Of a DNA stretch of 38,936 bases, positions 23,643-31,985 are shown piece after piece. Source of the DNA: an uncultured Bacteroidales bacterium (GTDB lineage Bacteria; Bacteroidota; Bacteroidia; Bacteroidales; UBA932). Numbering within the stretch: the first letter of the stretch is position 1; each line of letters starts with the position of its first letter. The translations under genes and the position numbers were made by a program. The notes beneath the pieces were generated by a model. It ran no database searches, was not told the DNA's origin, and saw nothing but the letters and a program-made list of their open reading frames with translations. The stretch covers positions 1-38,936 of the forward strand of contig CANBDZ010000008.1 of the NCBI GenBank assembly GCA_947367375.1, read 5' to 3'.

Positions 23643-26321
23643 ATGAAGAATTTACTTAAACTTTTGGTAGTTACTGCATTGTGCGCATTCGGTTGCGTAT
23701 TTACAGGCTGCCAGGAAAAATTGAAAGGCAACGAGTTCTCCCTTTCAGTCAAAGAGGCAGGTGCAGACTTTATCACGCTTGCAGTTACTGCATCAAAGCC
23801 AATGGAGATCGCTTACAAGGTGACAACAAAGGCTCAGCTTGTGACTCCTGCTGTTCTTTTCAAGACCGGTGAGGTCATCGAAGTTGCAGACGGCGATGTG
23901 ATCGAACTGAGGGAGGGCATCCAGCAGGACACACATTATTATGTCTATGCTGTCGCAAGATTTGACGAGACTACTTATTCTGAGAAGATTTCTCTTGAGG
24001 TCACTACAACCAAGTATGAGTTCAATGAGCTCATCACTATTGTTGAGACTTACCTTGACGGTTACAAGGCTCACATCACTGTACCGCAGGAGACCAAGGA
24101 CAGAAATCACGCTATCCGCGCAGGTTCTATGCCGCTTTCGTGGTACTACCTTATGACCAGCTCAAAAGGTCAGACAACAGTAGACGTACAGGCTATCGCT
24201 TCGAACGGTAACCCATACGAGGGACATATGTTCACAGACTCTACTATCGTCCTGAATGACAAGAATGTGATCCTCCTCGATGAGAAGGGCAACCCTGTAC
24301 TGGATGAGAATAACGAGCAGATCGACATCCACGACCCTATCGTTCCGGGTGAGCCTACTATCCTGATCGCAGGTGAGACTTATTACGGTACTCCTGAGGA
24401 TTTCAATTATGTGGTAGGCTACACAGCTCCTACAAAGGATTCCTGGTCAGTTCCTTACTTCGATCCAGAGAAGAGAGAGTGGCTTGGAGCATTCCAGAAG
24501 AAGGAGTTCTTCACCAAGGAGCCTGCTCTTTGTGACGCAACAGTTGAGATCGACATCCCTGAGGATGAGATCACAGTTACTGACGCAATGATCTATTTCG
24601 AAATGTCGGATGACGCGTACTCGTATTTCTATATCGTACTCGACAATTCTACCTATAACCAGATCCTCTCTACTTACCTCAACGGCAATGAAGACTGGTA
24701 CAGATGGTTCCTCACATCTTACATCGGATTCTATGAGTGGGGTATATTCCCTGAGACAGAGAACATTGCTGTCAATGCTGCAAGCAGCTTCATTGAGCCT
24801 CTTACCGGTGGTGAGACTTACCACGTTCTCGTGACAGTCTTCGGTGATGAGGACGGTGCTACACAGCGTTTCATCCACAAGACATTCAAGGCTAAGGACA
24901 AGACTAAGGTCGCTCCAGTAATCGAGGTGACTGCAATCGAGTCTTCAGATCCTTACACAGCAACATTCAACATCAAGGCAGGTGTAGACTCAAGAGGTAA
25001 CGTTCAGCCGATCATGGGTGCATACTGGGTATGTAACTATGCAAGAGATTTCGAACTTATGTTCAACGCTGACTACACTTATGCAACTCTCCTCAAGAAC
25101 CTCGGATGGACATTCTCTTCAGAGGAGATCGCAGCTGTGAACTCTGCAGAGGGTTACACAGTTTCATTCCCTACACTTGACGGTGAGGTTACACGTTTCG
25201 CTGCATACGGTTGCAACGACGAGTACACCTTCAACGTGATCGACGAGGAGCACAACGCAGGTTGGGCTGACTGCAAGACACCGCTTGCTGAAAACGCAGC
25301 TCCAGTGTCATCGGAGCTCTTCACTCTCCTTGAGGGTGACTGGACAGCGACTGCAACATTGAGAGCTCTCCAGCAGGAGCCAGACGGAACAACTCTTGCT
25401 TACAACGTTGACCACAAGTCAAAGATCAATATCTCTGCAACTGCGCCAGAGCTTCCTGCATCACTTGACGAGAGTGTATATGCCCTCTACGCAGGTACAG
25501 AAGAGAAGCCAGGCAAGTCAAGAGAAGAGGTTGACAATATGTTCGAGGAGCTCAAAGATCTTTCTGACCTCTTTACAGAGGCACGTCTCGTAGGTCAGAA
25601 CAGACTCCTCTGCAGCGGCTTCATGGACTTCGATCCGGCAGCTCCTACTTTGGGTGTGAACAGACTTGAGTTCCGTTCGCCATATGACCTCTTCGTGGCT
25701 ACTGACTACAGCTCTGTAGACGTGTCGCAGCTCATCTATGACTTCGGTCCGAAGTGGTTCCTCCAGGTTCAGGAGGACGGAAGCGTGATCGTGCCGTTCC
25801 ACTCTATGAAGATTCCTCCAATGAGCAACTGGCCAGGTTATGCATTCTACACAGGTGGTGTTGCTGACGGTATGGCATTCTATGATGCAAATGAGGCTTA
25901 TCCAGGATTCCCTGTAGTGATTTCTGATGACTTCAACACAATTAATATCAAGCCTATCGTTCTCAACGACGGAACAAAGGATTACTACTATTATATGAAC
26001 GCAATCGGAGTTTCTCAGCAGGGTGGTCTTGAGATCATTTCTACTGTCATCACTGACATCGTCCTCAAGAGAGGCTGGACAGAGTCAACTCCTGCAAGCT
26101 CAAGCGTAGTATACTCTGCTCCTGTCAACTCAGTGAACGCTGTCGACATGAACGGTTCGTATGTAAACGAGCTTCCAAAGGCTGCTGTCTACAAGTCAAT
26201 GACAGAGTTCAAGCCTGAGCAGCTCCCTACATACACTCTCAAGGAAAAGGCAAATGTGGTAACAAAGGAAATGGTGGATGAAACATCTGCTAAGATCCTC
26301 AGAAAATACAATCTCCAGTAA
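23643..26321 (+). CDS. Large modular lipoprotein of unknown function (892 aa)
   Basis: I do not recognise a named family. Lipobox Cys23 in FTGCQEK places it as a lipoprotein, probably outer membrane. The N-terminal third reads like Fn3/Ig-type beta-sandwiches (FSLSVKEAGADFITLAV; THYYVYAVARFDETTYSE). Further modules include YHVLVTVFGDEDG and DPYTATFNIKAG. A lipocalin-like stretch begins LLEGDWTATATLRALQQ at about 560. The C-terminal part is rich in Tyr and Trp. No catalytic motif is seen. Its stop overlaps the start of the Omp28-like gene (TAATG), so the two are translationally coupled, suggesting they act together. The modular style resembles the 768- and 1060-aa lipoproteins downstream, so all three may be related surface proteins (inference). 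Confidence 0.7.
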   Translation: MKNLLKLLVVTALCAFGCVFTGCQEKLKGNEFSLSVKEAGADFITLAVTASKPMEIAYKVTTKAQLVTPAVLFKTGEVIEVADGDVIELREGIQQDTHYYVYAVARFDETTYSEKISLEVTTTKYEFNELITIVETYLDGYKAHITVPQETKDRNHAIRAGSMPLSWYYLMTSSKGQTTVDVQAIASNGNPYEGHMFTDSTIVLNDKNVILLDEKGNPVLDENNEQIDIHDPIVPGEPTILIAGETYYGTPEDFNYVVGYTAPTKDSWSVPYFDPEKREWLGAFQKKEFFTKEPALCDATVEIDIPEDEITVTDAMIYFEMSDDAYSYFYIVLDNSTYNQILSTYLNGNEDWYRWFLTSYIGFYEWGIFPETENIAVNAASSFIEPLTGGETYHVLVTVFGDEDGATQRFIHKTFKAKDKTKVAPVIEVTAIESSDPYTATFNIKAGVDSRGNVQPIMGAYWVCNYARDFELMFNADYTYATLLKNLGWTFSSEEIAAVNSAEGYTVSFPTLDGEVTRFAAYGCNDEYTFNVIDEEHNAGWADCKTPLAENAAPVSSELFTLLEGDWTATATLRALQQEPDGTTLAYNVDHKSKINISATAPELPASLDESVYALYAGTEEKPGKSREEVDNMFEELKDLSDLFTEARLVGQNRLLCSGFMDFDPAAPTLGVNRLEFRSPYDLFVATDYSSVDVSQLIYDFGPKWFLQVQEDGSVIVPFHSMKIPPMSNWPGYAFYTGGVADGMAFYDANEAYPGFPVVISDDFNTINIKPIVLNDGTKDYYYYMNAIGVSQQGGLEIISTVITDIVLKRGWTESTPASSSVVYSAPVNSVNAVDMNGSYVNELPKAAVYKSMTEFKPEQLPTYTLKEKANVVTKEMVDETSAKILRKYNLQ

Positions 26322-27472
26322 TGAAAAGATTTTTCCAATATGCATCACTGCTCCTGGCAGCAGTGATGCTTATCTCCTGCGGAGGAGATGGCGGCTCGAC
26401 TGATGCTGGCAAGACCTTGAAGCTTACAAGCGACAAGAACCTTATCCAGACATTCGGAGGTGATTATGCAACCCTTACTGTTACGCTTGACGGACAGAAG
26501 ATCGTTGAGGACGTAATGTTCTTTGATGACAACAACGAGCTGATCGACATCACTGATTTCAAGTTCTCAACAACTGAGGTAGGTGAGTACAGCATCTGGG
26601 CTAACTACGGAACTTACACTTCCGAGACTATCACTATCAGAGCTATTGACATCCAGATTCCTTCGACTCCTGCAGACCCTAAGCCGGCAAGCACTGACTT
26701 CAAGACCAGAGCTCTCATCACAGAGTTCACTACAGTCGGTTGCAGCGCGTGTCCAAGTATGAAGGAGGTTCTTCACACTATCGAGGAAGATGCAGCATTG
26801 GCTGATATGGCTATCTGCGCTGAGGCTCATACAGGTCTTATAAATTCTGTTGCCGACCCGTGCTACCTGCACAACAGGGCTTTTGAAGATTTCTGCGTAA
26901 TCACAGGCTTCCCTACAGTGAAACTTGACCTTGCAAGTACTTACAACAACGGTAATCGTTTTGACATCAAGGAGGACCTCCAGGAGGTCGTTGCTGCAAA
27001 GGAAAGCTTTGCTCCTGGTATCGCTGTGAATTCTGTACTCAAGGATGGAAAGGTTGTGGCAAAGGTAACAGTAAAGGCAAAGGTGGCAGCCTCTTACAGA
27101 GTGGGAACTTACCTTGTAGAGGATGGCATCTATGCGAAGCAGTATAGTGCAACTGCCGACTATATGCATACACACGACAATGTGATCCGTTATATTGATG
27201 CTCAGCACAAAGGCTCGTTCTATGGAATCCCGGTAGCGGAGATTGCAGAGGGTAAGACCGGCGATGCTGTGTTCTCTTGGTTCCTTGATGAGATCTGGGA
27301 GTATGGCTCAAATATGGGCGAGATCAATGGCGGAATCGCTTGGCCGGAGCGCAAGGATGAAAATCTTCATTTGATTGTTTTCGTGACAATGTCAGACGGA
27401 CAGGGCGGATATGTGGTTGCAAACGCAATCGACTGCCCGATCAACGGCGAGACAAAGTTCGAATATAGATAA
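26321..27472 (+). CDS. Omp28-like lipoprotein with thioredoxin fold, CSAC motif
   Basis: 383 aa. Lipobox Cys20 (MLISCGGDGG); Ig-like N-terminal domain about 30-110; thioredoxin-like domain from about 128. The active-site-like motif is CSAC at 141-144 (TVGCSACPSMK), followed by a His 26 residues after the second Cys (CAEAHTG) and a cis-Pro-type GFPTVKLDL. Two further cysteines lie in between (DPCYLHNRAFEDFC). The C-terminal region is beta-rich. Omp28-related proteins are outer-membrane proteins of Bacteroidota whose function is poorly known; the CxxC suggests thiol-disulfide chemistry at the envelope. It is translationally coupled to the 892-aa lipoprotein and followed by a strong terminator. 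It is a paralogue of the three lipoproteins at 29743-33059. Confidence 0.8.
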   Translation: MKRFFQYASLLLAAVMLISCGGDGGSTDAGKTLKLTSDKNLIQTFGGDYATLTVTLDGQKIVEDVMFFDDNNELIDITDFKFSTTEVGEYSIWANYGTYTSETITIRAIDIQIPSTPADPKPASTDFKTRALITEFTTVGCSACPSMKEVLHTIEEDAALADMAICAEAHTGLINSVADPCYLHNRAFEDFCVITGFPTVKLDLASTYNNGNRFDIKEDLQEVVAAKESFAPGIAVNSVLKDGKVVAKVTVKAKVAASYRVGTYLVEDGIYAKQYSATADYMHTHDNVIRYIDAQHKGSFYGIPVAEIAEGKTGDAVFSWFLDEIWEYGSNMGEINGGIAWPERKDENLHLIVFVTMSDGQGGYVVANAIDCPINGETKFEYR

Positions 27473-27496
27473 TATATATTTGAATATCAGTTATAT

Positions 27497-27531
27497 AAGG
27501 AAGTCCCAAATTCTGGGACTTCCTTTGTTTT
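27497..27531 (+). terminator. Intrinsic terminator after the Omp28-like gene
   Basis: A perfect 12-bp stem AAGGAAGTCCCA (27497-27508 with 27514-27525), 5-nt loop, then TTGTTTT. It separates the first and second envelope transcription units. Confidence 0.92.
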
Positions 27532-27552
27532 ACCGGTGAGTGCTCCAATTTT

Positions 27553-27586
27553 TTGTTGTATAATCCGATAAAAGTCTGTACCTTTG
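27553..27586 (+). promoter_or_regulatory. Bacteroidota-type promoter for the TlpA-to-1060-aa operon
   Basis: TTG at 27556-27558 (another at 27553-27555), 20-nt spacer, then TACCTTTG at 27579-27586, a perfect TAnnTTTG. It predicts a start near 27594 and a leader of about 53 nt before the TlpA-like gene. Confidence 0.82.
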
Positions 27587-27646
27587 TCCTTATTATGGCT
27601 TAATGTAAATCAGCCACTTTCTTTAAAAACTTAAGTAAATTTATTT

Positions 27647-28135
27647 ATGAGAACATTCCTTTTGAGCATCGTAGCACTTATGGTGTCTGCTATTGCTGTA
27701 GCACAGGTTCCATCTGTAACAGTTGAAAACGCTAAGGGCGAAACAGTGAACACAAAGACCCTTATCAAAGAAGGCAAGCCAATGATCGTATCTTTCTGGT
27801 CAACATCGTGCAAGCCTTGCATCCGTGAGCTCGATGCTATTTATGACGCTCTCCCTGATTGGCTTGAGGAGGCTGATTTCCGTGTAGTAGCTGTGTCTAC
27901 TGACGACAGCCGTCTTCTTGCAAAGGCAAAGTCATTCGCTGAAGGCCGTGGCTGGGGTGAGGACTTCACACTCCTCTTCGACAAGAACCAGGACTTCATG
28001 AGAGCAATGAACGTTTCAGTGGTTCCTCATGTGTTCGTACTTGACGGTACAGGCAAGGTGGTGTATTCACACACTTCATATGTGCCAGGTAACGAGCTCG
28101 AACTCCTTGAGGCTATCAAGAAATGCAGCAAATAA
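27647..28135 (+). CDS. TlpA-like periplasmic thioredoxin
   Basis: 162 aa with a cleavable signal peptide (cut near residue 20, AIAVAQ) and no lipobox, so periplasmic. A single thioredoxin/AhpC-TSA-type domain carries CKPC at 55-58 in SFWSTSCKPCIRE, and the cis-Pro in SVVPHVFVLDG. Such proteins reduce or exchange disulfides in exported proteins. It is the first gene of an operon that goes on to encode a barrel and three thioredoxin-fold lipoproteins, so it may supply reducing power to them (inference). The next gene begins 33 nt downstream. No DsbD/CcdA-type electron donor is present in the window. Confidence 0.92.
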   Translation: MRTFLLSIVALMVSAIAVAQVPSVTVENAKGETVNTKTLIKEGKPMIVSFWSTSCKPCIRELDAIYDALPDWLEEADFRVVAVSTDDSRLLAKAKSFAEGRGWGEDFTLLFDKNQDFMRAMNVSVVPHVFVLDGTGKVVYSHTSYVPGNELELLEAIKKCSK

Positions 28136-28168
28136 TCCTAAGGAACAACTAAACTGACCTCTATAAAT

Positions 28169-29743
28169 ATGAGACTTTTCATTACATTCGTCGGCATCCT
28201 TATGTCAGCGTCCATCCTCTCAGCTCAGGATGAGGGCTATCTTACTGGTAGCTTTGAAACAACTGACCACGCCTATGTGAAGGATGAGGCCAACAAGTTC
28301 ACGCCTGCAGATGATCCGTTCGGATCTAACAACTATCTGAAGCTGGACTATTATAAAGGTAACTTCTCTGCAGGTATGCAGCTCGAGGGTTATGCTCCGG
28401 TACTTATCGGATTCCCAGATGAACTCAGCAAGTTCGCTTTGAGCAACCTCTATGCAAGCTGGAGAGATGAGGACTTCCAGATCACAGCAGGTACATTCTA
28501 CGAGCAGTTCGGCAGCGGACTTCTTTTCAGAAGCTGGGAGGACCGTCTTCTTGGTCTGAACAACGCAGTTATGGGTGCACGCTTTGCCTACAACTTTGAG
28601 GATAAGGTGGCATTCAAGGCTTTCTGGGGAACCCCACGTCTCGGAATGGATCTTTCTGACACTCAGCTCAGAGGAGCTGACCTCAGCGTTTCCCTTTCCA
28701 ATATCCTCGGCTTTGACGAAGTGATGCTTGCTGTTGAGGGATCTGTACTCAACAGATACGAGAAGATCAGCCTTGACGCTGAAGAGGCAGGCGGAAAGCC
28801 TACTTCAACAGGTTTCTCGGGAAGACTTAACTTCGACTGGAACGGTATGTTCTTCAAGGGTGAGTATGTTGACGTCGGCAAGAAGCTCGTGTCTCTTACT
28901 CCTAAGAGAGGTAACGCACAGCTCGTTGAGATGGGTTATAACGGTCGTGGACTCGGAGTCACTCTTACTGGACGCCGTCTCGAGTGGATGGGCCAGAAGA
29001 TCTCTTCAAGGTCTCTCTCTACTGCCAACCTCATCTCATATGTGCCTGCAATGAGCACCCAGTACACTTATATGCTCACTACATTGCATCCATACAACCC
29101 TCAGGTAGGTGATGAGTCTACTCACACTTTCAACAGCGGTGAGATGGGCGGACAGCTTGACGCGTTCTACAACTTCCGTCGCGGTACCAAGATCGGTGGC
29201 AAGAGAGGCATGAAGGTTCACGCGAACTTTTCTACTTACTATACTCTCGCTCAGGAAGGAAGCTACACCCCTGGCAACCTTCTTTTCCGTGACTTCAGCT
29301 TCGACCTCGAGAAGCAGTGGACCAAGGAGTTCAAGATGGTTCTCCTCTACTCTATGCAGGAGTACAATCCTACTTACGGTAACTTCAAGACCACTTGGCT
29401 CTCTAACATCATGGTGGCTGACCTCCTCTACAAGTGGACTCCTACATTCTCTACACGTATGGAACTCCAGTACCTTACTACTCAGGAGGATAAGAAGGAC
29501 TGGATGGCTGCTCTCCTCGAGGTGAACTTCGCACCTCACTGGAGCATCTGGGGAAGCGACATGTACAACCATGGCTCAACAAAGATGCATTACTACAATG
29601 CCGGTGTAAGCTACACCAAGGGACGTACCCGCCTCGCAGCAGGTTACGGACGCTACAAGGACGGATTCATCTGCTCAGGCGGAGTATGCCGTCAGATCCC
29701 ACAGTACACCGGAGCTAACTTCAGCCTTACAACTTCATTCTAA
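28169..29743 (+). CDS. Predicted outer-membrane beta-barrel, DUF6029-like
   Basis: 524 aa with a signal peptide ending SILSAQ (about residue 20). The mature part has repeating amphipathic strands with many aromatic residues (LYASWRDEDFQITAGTFYEQFG; YYNAGVSYTKGRTRLAAGYGRY) and ends in TTSF, a barrel-type C-terminus. I assign it to the DUF6029 group from recall of its sequence style, not from a search. Its stop overlaps the next start (TAATG), so it is coupled to a thioredoxin-fold lipoprotein. It could be a channel, or an anchor or export partner for the lipoproteins encoded after it; no direct evidence distinguishes these. Confidence 0.75.
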   Translation: MRLFITFVGILMSASILSAQDEGYLTGSFETTDHAYVKDEANKFTPADDPFGSNNYLKLDYYKGNFSAGMQLEGYAPVLIGFPDELSKFALSNLYASWRDEDFQITAGTFYEQFGSGLLFRSWEDRLLGLNNAVMGARFAYNFEDKVAFKAFWGTPRLGMDLSDTQLRGADLSVSLSNILGFDEVMLAVEGSVLNRYEKISLDAEEAGGKPTSTGFSGRLNFDWNGMFFKGEYVDVGKKLVSLTPKRGNAQLVEMGYNGRGLGVTLTGRRLEWMGQKISSRSLSTANLISYVPAMSTQYTYMLTTLHPYNPQVGDESTHTFNSGEMGGQLDAFYNFRRGTKIGGKRGMKVHANFSTYYTLAQEGSYTPGNLLFRDFSFDLEKQWTKEFKMVLLYSMQEYNPTYGNFKTTWLSNIMVADLLYKWTPTFSTRMELQYLTTQEDKKDWMAALLEVNFAPHWSIWGSDMYNHGSTKMHYYNAGVSYTKGRTRLAAGYGRYKDGFICSGGVCRQIPQYTGANFSLTTSF

Positions 29744-30834
29744 TGAAAAATCTTCTTTACATATCAGCTCTCGCCCTCATGGCCGCATGCTCAGGAACAG
29801 TGGACCCTGAGGACGATCAGGTCATCATCCCTGATGAGTACACCGAGCCTTTTACCCTTTATGTCGACAAGACAACAGTTCAGGCTGACGGAAAAGATGT
29901 CGTCACCTTCTCGCTCAAAGATGCCTATGGAAGGGAAATGCTTGATGACAAGAACACACTTCAAGGAATCAACATCACTTCTGCAGAGGGTGTCAGAGTT
30001 ACCAGAATGGAGAAGACAGCCTCTTTCATCGCGAACGGCACTTACCATTTTACAGCAAAATATAAGGGAAAGGAAAGCGCAAACACTGTTGAAGTTGTAG
30101 CGGAGAATAGAGTAGCATATGAAAAGTACCATAAGAACGTCGCTATATATAAGGTAACAGCGACATGGTGCGGCCCATGTGCAGTAATGACCAGAGCTCT
30201 TGCAGCCCTCAACGAAGATGCAAAGTCTCATTCAGTTGAGCTTTGCTGGCACGGACAGGATGAACTTGCTGTCACTCCTGACGGATGGGATTATGACTAT
30301 GGCTCTTTCCTTATGTCTTATTTCGGTGGATCGGGTTTCCCTACAGTCATACTTGACCTGAAGAAGAACACTATTGAAAACACATCAAGCGGACTCGAGA
30401 AGGAAATCTGGAATCTTCGTGCAGATTATCCAGCAACTTGCGGAGTCAAGCTTTCTACAGAGTATGATGAGTCGGCTGGCGTCATCAATGCAACAGCTGA
30501 GCTGACATCGTCCACAGGAGGAAGCTATGACATGGGTATGGTACTTCTTCTCAACAATCAGATCGTTCAGAGTGGTACAAATGACGGAGGTAAGTACTCC
30601 CACATCGTGAGAGCTACAACAGGTAACTTCTTCATGTACTCTTCTGAGAGCCTGACCAAGCTTGAGAAAGATGGCAAAATGACATTCTCGCAGCAGATTC
30701 CGACAGGAAACCATAAAGTAGAGGATCTGTCAGTGGTTGCATTCGCTCTTGTTCCAGACGGAGACTATGCAAGGATGGACAACATCGTGCAGGTCCAGGC
30801 TGGTGAGTCTGTAGATTATATCTTGAATAAGTAA
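29743..30834 (+). CDS. Thioredoxin-fold lipoprotein, CGPC motif
   Basis: 363 aa. Lipobox Cys16 in LMAACSGTVDPEDD; the acidic residues just after the Cys fit a surface-export signal. Ig-like domain about 35-118 (FTLYVDKTTVQADGKDVVTF). The thioredoxin-like domain starts near 130 with ATWCGPCAVM: CGPC at 143-146 is the classical thioredoxin motif. A His follows 24 residues after the second Cys (LCWHGQDE), then cis-Pro-type GFPTVILDL. A beta-rich C-terminal domain follows. It is the first of three tandem paralogues that share CSGTVD at the mature N-terminus. Start overlaps the barrel gene's stop; the next gene begins 1 nt after its own stop. Confidence 0.85.
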   Translation: MKNLLYISALALMAACSGTVDPEDDQVIIPDEYTEPFTLYVDKTTVQADGKDVVTFSLKDAYGREMLDDKNTLQGINITSAEGVRVTRMEKTASFIANGTYHFTAKYKGKESANTVEVVAENRVAYEKYHKNVAIYKVTATWCGPCAVMTRALAALNEDAKSHSVELCWHGQDELAVTPDGWDYDYGSFLMSYFGGSGFPTVILDLKKNTIENTSSGLEKEIWNLRADYPATCGVKLSTEYDESAGVINATAELTSSTGGSYDMGMVLLLNNQIVQSGTNDGGKYSHIVRATTGNFFMYSSESLTKLEKDGKMTFSQQIPTGNHKVEDLSVVAFALVPDGDYARMDNIVQVQAGESVDYILNK

Positions 30835-30835
30835 T

Positions 30836-31984
30836 ATGTTAAAGAAGATAGCATATATATTCGCCCTCTTGGCTTTCGCTGCGTGTTCGGGCACTGTGGA
30901 TCCGGAGGCCGATAACACGGACCAACCTGTAGGAAATCCTATGGAGGAGGTTCCGGAAGGCGTGCTTCGTATCTTTGCCGACAAGACTGAAATCATGGCA
31001 GACGGCAACGAAGTCGTGACATTTACAGTGATGTTCGGCAAGGAAGATGTCAGCACAGCGCAGACTCTTGTACTTTTGAGAGAGTACGAAGGGGAAGTGA
31101 AGCGTTCAAAGTCAGCTAACAAGTTCTCTACAGTCACAGCGGGTACATATAGCTTTACCGCAGAGTACTACTATGGCGGCAAGTACTACACCGACAACTC
31201 TGTCACAGTTGAGGCTAAGCCATATTTCTCAGGTGAGGCAAAGGCATATGAGAGACGTGTGCTGGGAGTGTATTTCACTTCGACCGGATGCACCAGCTGT
31301 CCGGCTGCGACTAAGGGAATAAAGAACCTTCAGGACGCTAATCCAGAAATGATTTCGGTGGTTGCCTTCCACTCGCATATGGGAGGAATTGAAGATCCGA
31401 TGACCATCTCTGAGACAACCCTTTTCAATGCTGTCCTCGGTGGTTTCGACGGTCTTCCAAGACTGTTCTGGAACATGCGTAAGGGCACAAACTTCATAGG
31501 TCCTACCTTTGACCAGGGCTTCGCTGAGGAAATTGCAGCATACGAACCTCAGTGCGGAGTGTCGATTAAGACCGAGCCAATACCAGATGCATATGACGGT
31601 ATGCCGGAAGATCACATTTCGCCGTATCAGATAAAGGTGGGTATAACATCGAATATACCGTCAGTATATCGCTACCTTGTGTTTGTCGTTGAAGACGGTA
31701 TCGTGGCTGAGCAGACAGGAAATCGTGATTATGTCCATAATAACGTAGTAAGAGCCGTTCTGACAAGCGAAAAGGGTGACAAACTCAATGACAACCTGCC
31801 TTTTACAACTGGAGTCGAAGTGAGCGCAACCAAGATTTTGGAGATCTCGCCTGAGTGGAATTGCGATAACATCCGCATCATCGTAGCGGCGACTACCTCA
31901 TCGGACGGAGGCTTTTCATTCGTAGCGAACAACGTCGCAGAGTGCAAACTCGGAGAGAGCGTGTCATATAAATATGCAGAGTAA
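30836..31984 (+). CDS. Thioredoxin-fold lipoprotein, CTSC motif
   Basis: 382 aa. Lipobox Cys17 in FAACSGTVDPEAD. Ig-like domain about 42-127 (LRIFADKTEIMADGNEVVTF), clearly homologous to that of the preceding gene. The thioredoxin-like domain has CTSC at 152-155 (TSTGCTSCPAATK), a His 24 residues after the second Cys (VAFHSHMGG), and GLPRLFWNM in the cis-Pro position. A beta-rich C-terminal domain ends SYKYAE. It differs from the CGPC neighbour mainly in the two residues between the cysteines, which usually set redox potential. One nt separates it from the next gene. Confidence 0.84.
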   Translation: MLKKIAYIFALLAFAACSGTVDPEADNTDQPVGNPMEEVPEGVLRIFADKTEIMADGNEVVTFTVMFGKEDVSTAQTLVLLREYEGEVKRSKSANKFSTVTAGTYSFTAEYYYGGKYYTDNSVTVEAKPYFSGEAKAYERRVLGVYFTSTGCTSCPAATKGIKNLQDANPEMISVVAFHSHMGGIEDPMTISETTLFNAVLGGFDGLPRLFWNMRKGTNFIGPTFDQGFAEEIAAYEPQCGVSIKTEPIPDAYDGMPEDHISPYQIKVGITSNIPSVYRYLVFVVEDGIVAEQTGNRDYVHNNVVRAVLTSEKGDKLNDNLPFTTGVEVSATKILEISPEWNCDNIRIIVAATTSSDGGFSFVANNVAECKLGESVSYKYAE

Positions 31985-31985
31985 T

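Noticed and set aside
26567-27208. 213-aa minus-strand ORF
   Set aside because: Antisense to the Omp28-like gene; composition typical of a shadow frame.
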